Translations under genes and position numbers: made by a program
Shown: positions 16,188-24,895 of the stretch, in pieces
Numbering within the stretch: position 1 is the first letter of the stretch
Layout of the letters: every line of letters starts with the position of its first letter
Notes under the pieces: generated by a model
The model's input: only the letters and a program-made list of their open reading frames with translations
What the model was told of the DNA's origin: nothing
Database searches by the model: none
NCBI RefSeq assembly: GCF_001984195.1
Contig: NZ_MTQN01000012.1
Location: forward strand, 2,232,001-2,296,000
Direction of reading: 5' to 3'
From: Kribbella sp. ALI-6-A
Lineage (GTDB): Bacteria; Actinomycetota; Actinomycetes; Propionibacteriales; Kribbellaceae
Length of the DNA: 64,000 nucleotides

Positions 16188-18014
16188 ATGCCCACTGCCC
16201 CGGACCTCTCACCAGCCGCCACGACCCGCGGCCGACTGCAGCCGATCGGTCTGGGCCGCGCCCGGATCTCCGGCGGCTTCTGGTCCCCACGCCAGCAGCG
16301 CAACGCGGACGCCGCCATACCGGCCGGCCAGGACCAGCTCGAAGCAGCCGGTAACTTGCACAATCTCCGCCTCGCCGCCGGAATCGGCGAAGGCGAGGCG
16401 ATCGGTCCGGTGTTCGCCGACTCCGACGTCTACAAGTGGCTGGAGGCCGTCGCCTGGGAGTACGGCCGCAACCCGTCCGAGGATCTGTTGCGCCGTCAGC
16501 GCGACCTGACCGCGGTCGTCGCCGCCGCGCAGCGCGAGGACGGCTATCTGGACTCCGTCGTCCAGTTGCGTGAGGGCGACAAGGGCCGCTACCAGCAGCT
16601 CGTCTGGAGCCACGAGCACTACTGCGCCGGACACCTGATCCAGGCCGCCGTAGCGCAGGTGCGCTGCACCGGCGACCGCGGTCTGCTCGAGGTCGCGATC
16701 AAGCTGGCCGATCACCTGGTCGCGACGTTCGGCGAGGCCGAGGACGGCAAGATCCGCGACGTCGACGGCCACCCGGTGATCGAGATGGCGCTGGTCGAGC
16801 TCTACCGCGAGACCGGGACGACGGCGTACCTGGAGCTCGCACGCTGGTTCGTCGAGGCGCGCGGCCACGGGATCATCGCCGACCACGGGCACGAGCCGAC
16901 GTACTTCTCCGACCGCCGGCCGGTTCGCGAGGCGACAACGGTCGAGGGTCACGCCGTCCGCGCGGTGTACCTGGCGGCCGGCGCGACGGACGTCGCCGTC
17001 GAGACCGGTGACACCGCGCTGCTCGAAGCGCTCGAAGGGCAGTTCGCCCACATGTGGTCGACGAAGACCTACGTGACCGGCGGCCTCGGCGCGCGCTGGG
17101 AGGGGGAGGCCTTCGGCGACGAGCACGAGCTGCCGCCGGACCGCGCGTACGCCGAAACGTGCGCGGCGATCGGCGGCGTCCAGTGGGCGCACCGGATGCT
17201 GCTGGCCACCGGCAACGCCTTCTACGCCGACGCGATCGAGCGCATGCTCTACAACGGCTTCCTCGCCGGCGTCTCGCTGAAGGGCAGCGAGTACTTCTAC
17301 GTGAACCCCTTGCAGCTCAGGGGAAACGCGCACCCCGACGGCAACCGCAGCCCGGCTCACGGCCGCCGCGGCTGGTTCGACTGCGCCTGCTGCCCGCCCA
17401 ACATCATGCGCACACTCGCCAGCCTCGACGGCTATCTGGCCACCACCTCGGACACCGCGATCCAGCTCCACCAGTACGCCGAGAGCACGATCGCCACCGA
17501 CACTGTCGAGCTCCGCGTCGAGACCGACTACCCGTGGGACGGCGCGATCCGGATCACCGTCGACAAGGCGCCGGAAACCAACTGGTCTCTCGAGCTCCGC
17601 ATCCCTGCCTGGGCCGAAGGTGCGACGGTCAACGGCAAGCCCGTCGACGCCGGTCAGTACGCCCGGCTCGACCAGACCTGGTCGCCCGGCGACACCGTCG
17701 ACCTGCAACTCCCGCTGACTCCTCGTACGGTCACCGCGCACTCGCGCGTCGACGCCGTCCGCGGCTGCGTCGCGATCGAACGCGGCCCGCTCGTCTACGC
17801 CGTCGAGCAAACCGACCAGCAGGCCGACGTCGACGACCTGCGCCTGCTCGACGCGCCGATCACCTCGCGCCACGATCCCGGCCTGCTCGACGGCGTCACA
17901 GTCCTCACCACCCGGGGCCGCGTCGACGACGAGGTCGAGATCACGGCGATTCCGTACTACGCGTGGGCCAACCGGGAGATCGGTGCCATGCGGGTCTGGC
18001 TGCCGCGTGACTGA
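16188..18014 (+). CDS. GH127-family beta-L-arabinofuranosidase
   Basis: The product has 608 residues and a glycoside hydrolase family 127 layout. The (alpha/alpha)6 barrel shows GISGGFWSPR-like ARISGGFWSPR, VFADSDVYKWLEAVAWEYG and WSHEHYCAGHLIQAAV. The Zn-Cys active site of the characterised HypBA1 enzyme is preserved: Glu323 and Cys325 in YAETCAAIG, and Cys401-Cys402 in FDCACCPPN. In this family one of the paired cysteines is the nucleophile. C-terminal beta domains follow. No signal peptide is seen, so it works inside the cell on imported oligosaccharides. It starts the operon with the ABC transporter genes, 2 bases before the binding protein. Confidence 0.88.
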   Translation: MPTAPDLSPAATTRGRLQPIGLGRARISGGFWSPRQQRNADAAIPAGQDQLEAAGNLHNLRLAAGIGEGEAIGPVFADSDVYKWLEAVAWEYGRNPSEDLLRRQRDLTAVVAAAQREDGYLDSVVQLREGDKGRYQQLVWSHEHYCAGHLIQAAVAQVRCTGDRGLLEVAIKLADHLVATFGEAEDGKIRDVDGHPVIEMALVELYRETGTTAYLELARWFVEARGHGIIADHGHEPTYFSDRRPVREATTVEGHAVRAVYLAAGATDVAVETGDTALLEALEGQFAHMWSTKTYVTGGLGARWEGEAFGDEHELPPDRAYAETCAAIGGVQWAHRMLLATGNAFYADAIERMLYNGFLAGVSLKGSEYFYVNPLQLRGNAHPDGNRSPAHGRRGWFDCACCPPNIMRTLASLDGYLATTSDTAIQLHQYAESTIATDTVELRVETDYPWDGAIRITVDKAPETNWSLELRIPAWAEGATVNGKPVDAGQYARLDQTWSPGDTVDLQLPLTPRTVTAHSRVDAVRGCVAIERGPLVYAVEQTDQQADVDDLRLLDAPITSRHDPGLLDGVTVLTTRGRVDDEVEITAIPYYAWANREIGAMRVWLPRD

Positions 18015-18016
18015 CC

Positions 18017-19318
18017 ATGCTGACCCGACGGAGATTCCTCGGTACGGCGGTCGCGCTCGCCGGTGTCTCGGGCTGCAGCTCGGTCCTGCCTGAGCCGGAC
18101 GTGTCGGCGCCCGGCTTCGGCACGGGCGCCACCGGGACGGTCCGGGTCTGGTGCCGGGCCGCGACCCAGTCCGGCCTGACCAGCCTGGTGCAGAAGTTCA
18201 ACGCCTCCCAGGACCGGCTGACCGTCGAGCTGACCCCGGTGCTCGACGCGCAGTACGTGACGAAGCTGGCGACCGCGATCCGCGGTCGCAGCGTGCCCGA
18301 CCTGGTCGACATCGACGACATCAACTCGATGCTGTTCATCTACCGCGACGCCTTCACCGACCTCACCGAGGCCCTGGAGGCGCTGGACTTCCACGACAAG
18401 CTGAGCCCGGGCCACCTGCGCCTGGCGACCCGGGCCGGCCGCGCGTACGGCGTCCCGTACCTGGCCGACAACTCGATGTTCTGGTTCAACACCGAGCTCT
18501 GCGACCGTGCGGACGTCGATCCCGACCAGGCGATCACGTCGTACGACGAACTGCTCGCCGCCGCCCGCCGGCTGCGCAAGCTCGGTGACGACGTCTACGC
18601 CTGGAGCTTCCCGGGCAACAGTCCGGGCGCGCTCGGGTTCGTCGTCCAGCCGATGATCTGGGCCGCCGACACCGACCTGATCCGCGGCGAGGTCGGGCAG
18701 CAGGAGGGCAACATCACCGGCAACGACGCCGTCCGGCGGATGCTCGAGCTGCACCGGCAGCTCTGGGTCGACGGTTTGGTGCCCAGGGCAAACTTCTCCG
18801 ACGACGCGTCGCGCTGGGGCAGCGACTTCCGGGCCGGCCAGGTCGGCATCTTCCCGTCCAACTACAGCGTTGTGGTGTCGGCGTCGGACGAGAAGTTCCA
18901 CGCCAAGGTGACGCCCCGGCTGCTGTCCGGACCGGACGGCGGTTCCGCGTTCTTCGACGGCGGCGACAACATGTGCATCCCGCGCGGTGCCCAGAATCCG
19001 TCGGGCGCGTGGGAGTTCGTGCGGTTCGCCCTCGATGTGCCGCAGCAGACCGACCTGCCCGCCGGCGGTTACACGCCGGTCCGCTCCGACGTCGCGACTC
19101 CGGCGTTCGCGAAGAAGTACCCCCTCGCCACGCTGCCGCTGGAGCGGATCGAAGAGGGGTACGCACCGACCACCCTGTCGTACAACCTGCTCTACAACCA
19201 GCCGGACGGGCCGTGGCTGCAGATGTTCCGCCGGGCCGTGTTCGACGGCGAGCTGGAGGCCGCGATGTCCGAAGCCCAGGAGTCGTTCGACCGGATCCTT
19301 AAGCAGGGGCAGGCATGA
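18017..19318 (+). CDS. Sugar ABC transporter substrate-binding lipoprotein
   Basis: The product has 433 residues. It begins MLTRRRFLGTAVALAGVSGC: a twin-Arg-containing signal and a lipobox ending at Cys20, so a lipoprotein exported by Tat or Sec. The body matches the extracellular solute-binding family 1: VRVWCRAATQSGLTSLVQKF at the start, AYGVPYLADNSMFWFNTELC in the middle and AWEFVRFALD late. It should deliver oligosaccharides, probably arabinose-containing given GH127, to the permeases. It overlaps the next gene by 4 bases (ATGA). No ATPase gene is in the cluster, so a shared MsiK-type ATPase is expected elsewhere. Confidence 0.9.
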   Translation: MLTRRRFLGTAVALAGVSGCSSVLPEPDVSAPGFGTGATGTVRVWCRAATQSGLTSLVQKFNASQDRLTVELTPVLDAQYVTKLATAIRGRSVPDLVDIDDINSMLFIYRDAFTDLTEALEALDFHDKLSPGHLRLATRAGRAYGVPYLADNSMFWFNTELCDRADVDPDQAITSYDELLAAARRLRKLGDDVYAWSFPGNSPGALGFVVQPMIWAADTDLIRGEVGQQEGNITGNDAVRRMLELHRQLWVDGLVPRANFSDDASRWGSDFRAGQVGIFPSNYSVVVSASDEKFHAKVTPRLLSGPDGGSAFFDGGDNMCIPRGAQNPSGAWEFVRFALDVPQQTDLPAGGYTPVRSDVATPAFAKKYPLATLPLERIEEGYAPTTLSYNLLYNQPDGPWLQMFRRAVFDGELEAAMSEAQESFDRILKQGQA

Positions 19319-20193
19319 GCCGCGCGTCGCTGACCCATCCGCCCCGGACCGGCCTGCTGCTGGTCACCCCGGCGGTGCTGTTCGTGGCCGTGTTCGTGCT
19401 GGTGCCGCTCGCCTTCGCGGCGATCATCTCACTGACCAACTGGCCGCTGATCGGCGAGGTGAAGTTCAGTGGCGTGAAGAATTACACCGCGATCGTCTCC
19501 GACGCCGCCTTCGCCAAGTCCGTGCTCTACACGCTGCTCTACACGGCGATCGTAACCGGCCCGATCCTTGTGCTCGGCTACGCGCTGGCCGTTCTGGTCC
19601 GCCGCAAGCGCCGCGGCTCGACGCTGCTGCGCACGGTCTTCTTCCTGCCGTTCGTGGTCGGCCTGTCCACACTCAGCTTCGTCACCGTCCTCGAGGCCCA
19701 GCCGGACAGCGGCGCGATCAACATCCTGCTCCGCGGCCTCGGCATCACCGACGGTACGACGGCCTGGCTGGTCGACGGCCCGCTGGCCACCGGCCTGATC
19801 TGCGTACTGGTGATCTGGGGCGTCTCCGGGCTGACGATGATGCTGCTGATGGCCGGCATGCAGGCGATCCCGCGGGAGTTCTACGAGTCGTCCGAGCTGG
19901 ACGGCGCGACCTGGTGGCAGCAGGAGCGCGAGATCACCATCCCCGTGCTGCGCCGCACGATCGCGATGGCGGTGATCATCTCGGTGGTCGGCTCGCTGCT
20001 CGCGTTCACGCAGTTCTACATCCTGACCCGCGGCGGGCCGGGCACCGACACCACCACGGTGGTCCAGTACATCTACAACCGTGCCTTCGTGCAGCTCCAG
20101 CTCGGCGCCGCCACCGCGCTGTCGATCGTGCTGGTGGTCGTGGTCGGCCTGGTCACCGCGGCACAGTTCTGGCTGCTCCGGGAGAGGGACTGA
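19315..20193 (+). CDS. Sugar ABC transporter permease (MalF-like)
   Basis: The product has 292 residues with six predicted membrane helices starting GLLLVTPAVLFVAVFVLVPL. The EAA loop that contacts the ATPase reads EFYESSELDGATWWQQEREI, followed by TIPVLRRT. Together with the next gene it forms the membrane channel for the sugar bound by the upstream lipoprotein. It starts within the stop of the upstream gene and ends 1 base before the next start. Confidence 0.92.
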   Translation: MSRASLTHPPRTGLLLVTPAVLFVAVFVLVPLAFAAIISLTNWPLIGEVKFSGVKNYTAIVSDAAFAKSVLYTLLYTAIVTGPILVLGYALAVLVRRKRRGSTLLRTVFFLPFVVGLSTLSFVTVLEAQPDSGAINILLRGLGITDGTTAWLVDGPLATGLICVLVIWGVSGLTMMLLMAGMQAIPREFYESSELDGATWWQQEREITIPVLRRTIAMAVIISVVGSLLAFTQFYILTRGGPGTDTTTVVQYIYNRAFVQLQLGAATALSIVLVVVVGLVTAAQFWLLRERD

Positions 20194-20194
20194 G

Positions 20195-21025
20195 ATGCGG
20201 CTGAAAAACGTCTTCTACGTCGTCGGCGGGACCGGCGCGTTCCTGGTCTTCGCGATTCCGTTGCTGTGGGCCCTGTTCCGCTCGGTCCAGCCGAACGACG
20301 TGATCGTCGCCGCGCCGGACCGGAGCACCTTCTTCCAGCTCACCTGGGACAACTTCCGCACGCTGATCGAGGGCCCAGGCAACCTGTTACGGGCGGTCGG
20401 CAACAGCCTGGTCGTTGCCATCAGCACCGCCGTACTGACCGCGCTGCTGGCGACGCTGGCCGGCTACGGCTTCGCGAAGTTCCGCTTCCGCTCCGGGCCG
20501 CTGCTGTTCGCGCTGGTGGTGGTGTCGATGATGATTCCGTTCCAGGCGATCCTGACCCCGCTCTACCTGCAACTCAACGTGCTCCGGCTGACCGACAGCC
20601 TGCTCGGCCTCGTGCTGTTCTACACCACGGTCAATCTGCCGTTCGGCGTCTTCGTGATGCGCAACTCGTTCTCCTCGGTGCCGGCCGAGCTGGAGGACTC
20701 GGCGCATGTCGACGGCTGCGGCACGCTCCGGATGATCGGCTCGGTGCTGCGCCCGCTGGTCACGCCGGGCGCGGCGACCGTCGCGTTGTACGCGTTCTTG
20801 GCGGCGTGGACCGAGTTCTTGGGTGCGCTCACGTTCCTCACCAAAGACGAGCTGTACACGTTGCCGGTCGCGCTGGTGAACGTCCAGGCCGGCGCGTACG
20901 GCGAGGTCAACTTCGGCTCGCTGGTCGCGGGGTCGGTGATCGCGATGATTCCGTGCGTGGTGCTGTACGTCGGCCTGCAACGCTTCTATGTCTCAGGCCT
21001 GGCGTCTGGCGCGGTGAAGGGCTGA
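20195..21025 (+). CDS. Sugar ABC transporter permease (MalG-like)
   Basis: The product has 276 residues from the ATG at 20195, one base after the stop of the previous gene; an earlier in-frame start would overlap it. There are six membrane helices and the EAA loop ELEDSAHVDGCGTLRMIGSV followed by LRPLVTPG. It is the second half of the permease heterodimer and the last gene of the GH127 operon. Confidence 0.92.
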   Translation: MRLKNVFYVVGGTGAFLVFAIPLLWALFRSVQPNDVIVAAPDRSTFFQLTWDNFRTLIEGPGNLLRAVGNSLVVAISTAVLTALLATLAGYGFAKFRFRSGPLLFALVVVSMMIPFQAILTPLYLQLNVLRLTDSLLGLVLFYTTVNLPFGVFVMRNSFSSVPAELEDSAHVDGCGTLRMIGSVLRPLVTPGAATVALYAFLAAWTEFLGALTFLTKDELYTLPVALVNVQAGAYGEVNFGSLVAGSVIAMIPCVVLYVGLQRFYVSGLASGAVKG

Positions 21026-21138
21026 GTACGCCCCGCTCTTTCCCGCGCAGTGCTACGCCCGCTCCTGCGGCAACCACTTCATGGACCATTCCCGGAACGC
21101 ACGAGCTCCGCGCTGCCGTTACCAATGACCCTGGCTGA

Positions 21139-21795
21139 TCAGGCCTCGGCGTTCTCGTCGACCGCGAGGCTGTGCCAGATGTCGAACGCCACCGCTGCGG
21201 CGCCTTCCGCGTCGCCGGCTTCGATGAGATCGATCAACTGCTCGTGCCGACTGACCGAGACCCGGCCGTCGACGCCGAAGCGCAACCGCTCGGCACGCCG
21301 GATCAGCGGATCGAAGCGTTCGATCACCGCCTCGAGAGCCTGGTTGCCGAGCGCAACGACCGGGATCCGGTGCAGCTCCTCGTCCGCGTCCAGAGCGGCA
21401 CTCACATCGCCCGACGCCACCGCGGCGGCGAACCGGCGGTTGGCGTCCCGCATCCGGTCCACGTCCTGTGCGCTGATCCGCCCCGTCACCTGTCGTACCG
21501 CCAACTCGTGCATCGCGGCGACGACGTCCTTCGCGTCCCGCACCGCCTGGACATCGATGGCGCTGACCGTGGTGGATCGGCCCGGGAGCGCCACCACCAG
21601 TCCGCTCGCCCCGAGCCGCAGCAGTGCTTCGCGCACCGGGGTCCGGCTGACCCCCAGCCACTCGGCGAGCTCGCCGTCCTTGAGTTGCTCTCCCGGCCGG
21701 AACGTCCCGTCGACGATGGCGTCGCGGAGGCGGCGGTAGACGTTGTCGCGCAGAAGGGTGCGGTCTACGGCAGGACTGCCCTGGGGGATCGGCAT
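21139..21795 (-). CDS. GntR-family regulator (FadR/FCD subfamily)
   Basis: The product has 218 residues from the ATG at 21795. The N-terminal winged HTH is VYRRLRDAIVDGTFRPGEQL, then LAEWLGVSRTPVREALLRLG and SGLVVALPGR. The C-terminal all-helical FCD domain has metal-ligand candidates (DADEELHRIPV and SRHEQLIDLI). The ligand is probably an organic acid. A TGCAAT-type palindrome overlaps its start region and a perfect copy lies 54 bases away toward the divergent hydrolase, so it likely represses itself and that gene. Confidence 0.9.
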   Translation of the reverse strand: MPIPQGSPAVDRTLLRDNVYRRLRDAIVDGTFRPGEQLKDGELAEWLGVSRTPVREALLRLGASGLVVALPGRSTTVSAIDVQAVRDAKDVVAAMHELAVRQVTGRISAQDVDRMRDANRRFAAAVASGDVSAALDADEELHRIPVVALGNQALEAVIERFDPLIRRAERLRFGVDGRVSVSRHEQLIDLIEAGDAEGAAAVAFDIWHSLAVDENAEA

Positions 21796-21796
21796 G

Positions 21797-21875
21797 GCAA
21801 CATATTGCACACACCCGACGGCATCCACGAAACTCTGGCGCTCTTGTTCCGATCGCGAGAGTGCAATATATTGCA
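21797..21875. promoter_or_regulatory. Pair of GntR operators (TGCAATATATTGCA type)
   Basis: TGCAATATATTGCA at 21862-21875 is a perfect 14-bp palindrome. GCAACATATTGC at 21797-21808 is the same motif with one mismatched pair and sits right at the gntR start. These AT-rich sites are exceptional in this GC-rich DNA and match the half-site spacing of FadR-type GntR proteins. Confidence 0.7.
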
Positions 21876-21949
21876 TATCAGAGACGGCGTACGCCGCACT
21901 CGTCAAGCAGCCGCTCGGGACCTCCCGGTGCGGGAAGGGAGACCAGAGC

Positions 21950-22657
21950 ATGAGCACCGACCAGGAGATCAAGAACGTCGTACTGGTGCACGGCGCGTTC
22001 GCCGACGGTTCGGGCTGGCGGGGTGTCTACGACAACCTGACCGCGCGCGGCTACCGGGTGACGATCGTGCAGAACCCGCTGACCTCGTTCGAGGACGACG
22101 TCGCAGCGACCACCCGCGTGCTGGACCGGCAGGACGGCCCCGCGGTTCTCGTCGGCCACTCGTGGGGCGGCACGGTGATCACCGAGGCCGGAGTCCACCC
22201 GAACGTGGCCGGTCTGGTCTACGTCTCCGCGCTGGCGCCCGACGCCGGCGAGACCACGAGCCAGCAGTACGAGGGCTTCGCGGCGACGCCGGAGTTCGTG
22301 ATCGACGTCGGCGAGGACGGCTTCGGCTTCCTCAACCACGACCAGTTCAAGGCCGGCTTCGCCCACGACGCCAGCGACACCGACGCCGCGTTCCTGCGGG
22401 ACTCGCAGGTCCCGATCAACATGTCGGCCTTCGGCGCGGCGGTGAAGAACGCGGCCTGGCGGGACAAGCCCACCTGGGCCGTCATCGCCACGGAGGACAA
22501 GGCCTTCGACCAGGCCATGCTGCAGCACATGGCGACCCGCAGCGGCGCGAAGATCACCACCGTGCCCGCCAGCCACGCCGTCTTCATGACCCAGGCCGGC
22601 GTCGTCGCCGACACGATCGACGAGGCCGCGAAGGCCGCCGCGCCCGCCGGTCGCTGA
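21950..22657 (+). CDS. Alpha/beta hydrolase
   Basis: The product has 235 residues from the ATG at 21950 (GGGAGA RBS). The oxyanion region is VVLVHGAFADGSGW, the nucleophile elbow GHSWGG (Ser71) and the catalytic His is in PASHAVFMT (His209). This compact form resembles the EstC-like/MhpC-like esterases common in actinomycetes. The substrate is unknown. It is divergent from the GntR gene and has the perfect palindrome about 75 bases upstream of its start. Confidence 0.88.
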   Translation: MSTDQEIKNVVLVHGAFADGSGWRGVYDNLTARGYRVTIVQNPLTSFEDDVAATTRVLDRQDGPAVLVGHSWGGTVITEAGVHPNVAGLVYVSALAPDAGETTSQQYEGFAATPEFVIDVGEDGFGFLNHDQFKAGFAHDASDTDAAFLRDSQVPINMSAFGAAVKNAAWRDKPTWAVIATEDKAFDQAMLQHMATRSGAKITTVPASHAVFMTQAGVVADTIDEAAKAAAPAGR

Positions 22658-22659
22658 GC

Positions 22660-22760
22660 CGCTGCGCTGATCGGTCACTGAGGCGCTGCGCCCATCGGTC
22701 GCTGAGGCGCTTCGTCCACTGGGCGCTGCGCCGCTTCGCCCGCCGGCCGCTGAAGCGGCG
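22660..22760 (+). repeat. Degenerate GCTGAGGCGCT(G/T)CG repeats
   Basis: The gap after the hydrolase holds three to four imperfect units of roughly 25-30 bases built on (C/A)ATCGGTC(A/G)CTGAGGCGCT(G/T)CG. They appear as LSDRxAQR-like repeats if translated on the minus strand. No gene is visible; this is probably a minisatellite. Confidence 0.4.
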
Positions 22761-22857
22761 TACGGGCGAAGCGACGAGACGGCCCGCGGGATCTGCTGTT
22801 GACGTTGGCCCGGTGCGCCCCGATCGGTGCGCCGGGCCACCTGTCCGGAGGGACGAC

Positions 22858-23560
22858 ATGTCGATCACCCCGTTCCAGGTGACGCTCTGGATCGAACTCC
22901 TGGCCGCCGGCCTCGGCGGGCTCCAAGGCGCACTCTTCGCCGCCGGTGTCAGGTCCCGCCGCATCGACGTACTCGGCGTCCTCGTGATCGGACTCGCCGT
23001 CTCACTCGGAGGAAGCCTGCTCCGCGACATCGTGCTCAACCAGCCGCCGGTCGTGGTGTGGAGCAACTGGTACCTGACCGTGGCCGGTGCCGCGGCGATC
23101 CTCGGCATGCTGCTGCAACCCGTGCTCGCCCGAGGGGATTGGTTGATCAGCGTGCTCCTCGACGCCGTCGTGATGGGCCTGTTCGGAGCCATCGGCGCCT
23201 CGAAGGCACTGTCCCTCGGCGTCGGCGTGGCCGGCGGTGGTGGTCGGCGTCATCGGAGCCATCGGCGGCGGGATGCTGCGCGATGTGATGCTGGGCCTGT
23301 CGTTCTCGTTCCTGCACGTGGGTACCCTGTACGCCGTCGCGGCGGGCGCCGGCACGGGGGTGCTGGTCTTGCTCGCGGGACTCGGTACGCCGATCCCGGT
23401 CGCGGGGGTTGTCTGCGTGGTGGTGACGACGCTGGTGCGGTTGGCTGCGGTGCGGTTCGAGTGGACGTTTCCGGAGCAGTTCGTGGTCCGAGGCCGACGC
23501 GCAGGCCGTCCGAGGGTCGAGGATGGACGATTCGATGCGGGCTCGGCGGAGGGCACCTGA
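22858..23560 (+). pseudogene. TRIC/UPF0126-family membrane protein gene, frameshifted
   Basis: The first part, from the ATG at 22858 (CGGAGGG RBS), encodes GLGGLQGALFAAG and LGGSLLRDIVLNQPP, up to GAIGASKALSLGVGVAG, in one frame. The family then continues in the next frame as VVVGVIGAIGGGMLRDVMLG with several more helices to the stop at 23558. The switch falls in GGCGGTGGTGGTCGG near 23232-23246, where one extra base (or a loss of two) breaks the gene. Intact relatives are seven-helix trimeric cation channels with two repeats, each holding GG(G)xxRD. This could be a true pseudogene, a sequencing error in a G-rich run or, less likely, programmed frameshifting. Confidence 0.75.
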
Positions 23561-23722
23561 TGGAGGTCGGCACTTCCGCACTCCAGAACCCGCAGCCGCT
23601 GCAGCGCGTCGAGCTCGATTCCGCTCGCGCGCATATTCTGCTGACGGACCGAACGGCCGTACGCAGTGCTGACAGCATCCAACGCATCAGCGCCTTGGCT
23701 GCCGGCGGAGAGCGGATCGAAG

Positions 23723-24403
23723 ATGACGGAGAGAATGATCAGCGAAGCCGGACATGTGCCCACCGACGACCAGCTCATGGATGCACAGGTGATCTGGGAC
23801 TATCACCAGTTGCACCACCGTCACAGACCGGTCGACGTCGGGATCGGACTCGGCAGCCACGACCTCGGTGTCGCCACGTTCGCAGCCGAGCTCTACCACC
23901 AGGGCTTCTTCTCGACCCTTGTCTTCACCGGAGCCAACAGTCGTACAACGGCTGCACGGTTCCCCCGCGGCGAAGCGGTCCACTACCGCGAGCACGCCAT
24001 CGCGCTCGGCGTCCCTGACTCAGCGGTACTGGTCGAACGGCTGGCGACGAACACCGGCCAGAACATCGCGTTCGCGCGTGACCTCCTGGCGGAGGCGAAG
24101 GTGCCGGTCGGATCAGTCCTGCTGATTTCCAAGCCCTACATGGAGCGCAGAGCTGTTGCGACGTGCCAGAAGGTATGGCCGGAGGTCGAGGTCGTTTGCG
24201 CCTCCGAACCGATCGAGTTGGCCGGCTACATCGACAGCATCGGAGACCCCGGTCTCGTGATCCACATGCTTGTCGGCGACCTGCAGCGCGTGATCGAGTA
24301 CCCGGCCCTTGGCTTCGCAGTCGAGCAGGTGGTGCCGGATGACGTTCGCGCCGCCTACCAGCGACTCGTCGATGTTGGCTATGCCAGCCGCCTGATGAGC
24401 TGA
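23723..24403 (+). CDS. YdcF/SanA-like DUF218 family protein
   Basis: The product has about 226 residues; ATGs at 23666, 23723 and 23735 are possible and I prefer 23723, just after a GGCGGAGAG stretch. Family features are the VDVGIGLGSHDLGVATFAAELY region, TLVFTGANSRTTAARFPRGE, ERLATNTGQNIAFARDLL (the conserved acidic/Thr-x-x-Asn segment) and VLLISKPYMERRA. DUF218 proteins are Rossmann-like. Some act in envelope maintenance (ElyC, SanA), but this cytoplasmic-looking version without a membrane anchor resembles YdcF, which binds SAM. The exact role is unknown. Confidence 0.75.
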   Translation: MTERMISEAGHVPTDDQLMDAQVIWDYHQLHHRHRPVDVGIGLGSHDLGVATFAAELYHQGFFSTLVFTGANSRTTAARFPRGEAVHYREHAIALGVPDSAVLVERLATNTGQNIAFARDLLAEAKVPVGSVLLISKPYMERRAVATCQKVWPEVEVVCASEPIELAGYIDSIGDPGLVIHMLVGDLQRVIEYPALGFAVEQVVPDDVRAAYQRLVDVGYASRLMS

Positions 24404-24463
24404 GGTCGGCCCTCTCCGGTCTTCACGGGATCCATTCAGGTCGGGATTGCCACGGACACACAT

Positions 24464-24895
24464 CAACCGGGCGCTAGCCCGCTCTCGAATAATGCGAGAC
24501 CCGGCATTGTGCGAGCGGCAGCAAGCGAGGCGCCGGCGTAGGTGGGCCCGCCGTGCAGGAACCAGACCACGCCCCGCGACCGATCACCCGATGTCGATGA
24601 GCGCGGTAGCGCGCGCCGAAGCGGGCGAAGCACGCGCATCGCGTGCGATAGCACGCCTCAACCGGGCGCTAGCCCGCCGCTAGAACAAGGGCGGGAGCCG
24701 GCACCGTGCGAGCGCCAGCGAGCGAGGCGCCCGCGTGGGTGGGCACCGGCGTCAGCCGTGCAGAAATCAAACAGGTTCTATGCCGGATCACCCGCAGTCG
24801 ATGAGCGCGCCAGCGCGCACTCAACAAAGGGTGGGCGGGAGCCGGCCCCGTGCGAGCGCCAGCGAGCAAAGGCGCCCGCGTGGGGCCGGCGTACC
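24464..24895 (+). repeat. About 2.5 copies of a ~195/165-bp direct repeat, no gene
   Basis: Units start at 24464, 24659 and about 24822 (partial). Shared blocks are CAACCGGGCGCTAGCCCG, then GTGCGAGCG(C)CAGCGAGCGAGG, the GTGCAG(G)AA block, GATCACCCG and GTCGATGAGCGCG. Several blocks are hairpins: CGGGC GCTA GCCCG, and GAGCGCGC CA GCGCGC. Nothing here looks coding. It fills the space between the DUF218 gene and the convergent terC stop at 24896, where it could also work as a transcription end. Its short blocks may recur elsewhere in the genome. Confidence 0.7.

Noticed and set aside
16054..16290. N-terminal extension of LacI
   Set aside because: The 79 extra residues precede a standard HTH start and overlap the divergent GH127 gene and its promoter.
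21172..24018. 948-residue plus-strand frame across gntR, hydrolase and TRIC genes
   Set aside because: Only the part from 22858 to about 23232 is real coding sequence (TRIC first half); the rest is antisense or out-of-frame to other genes.
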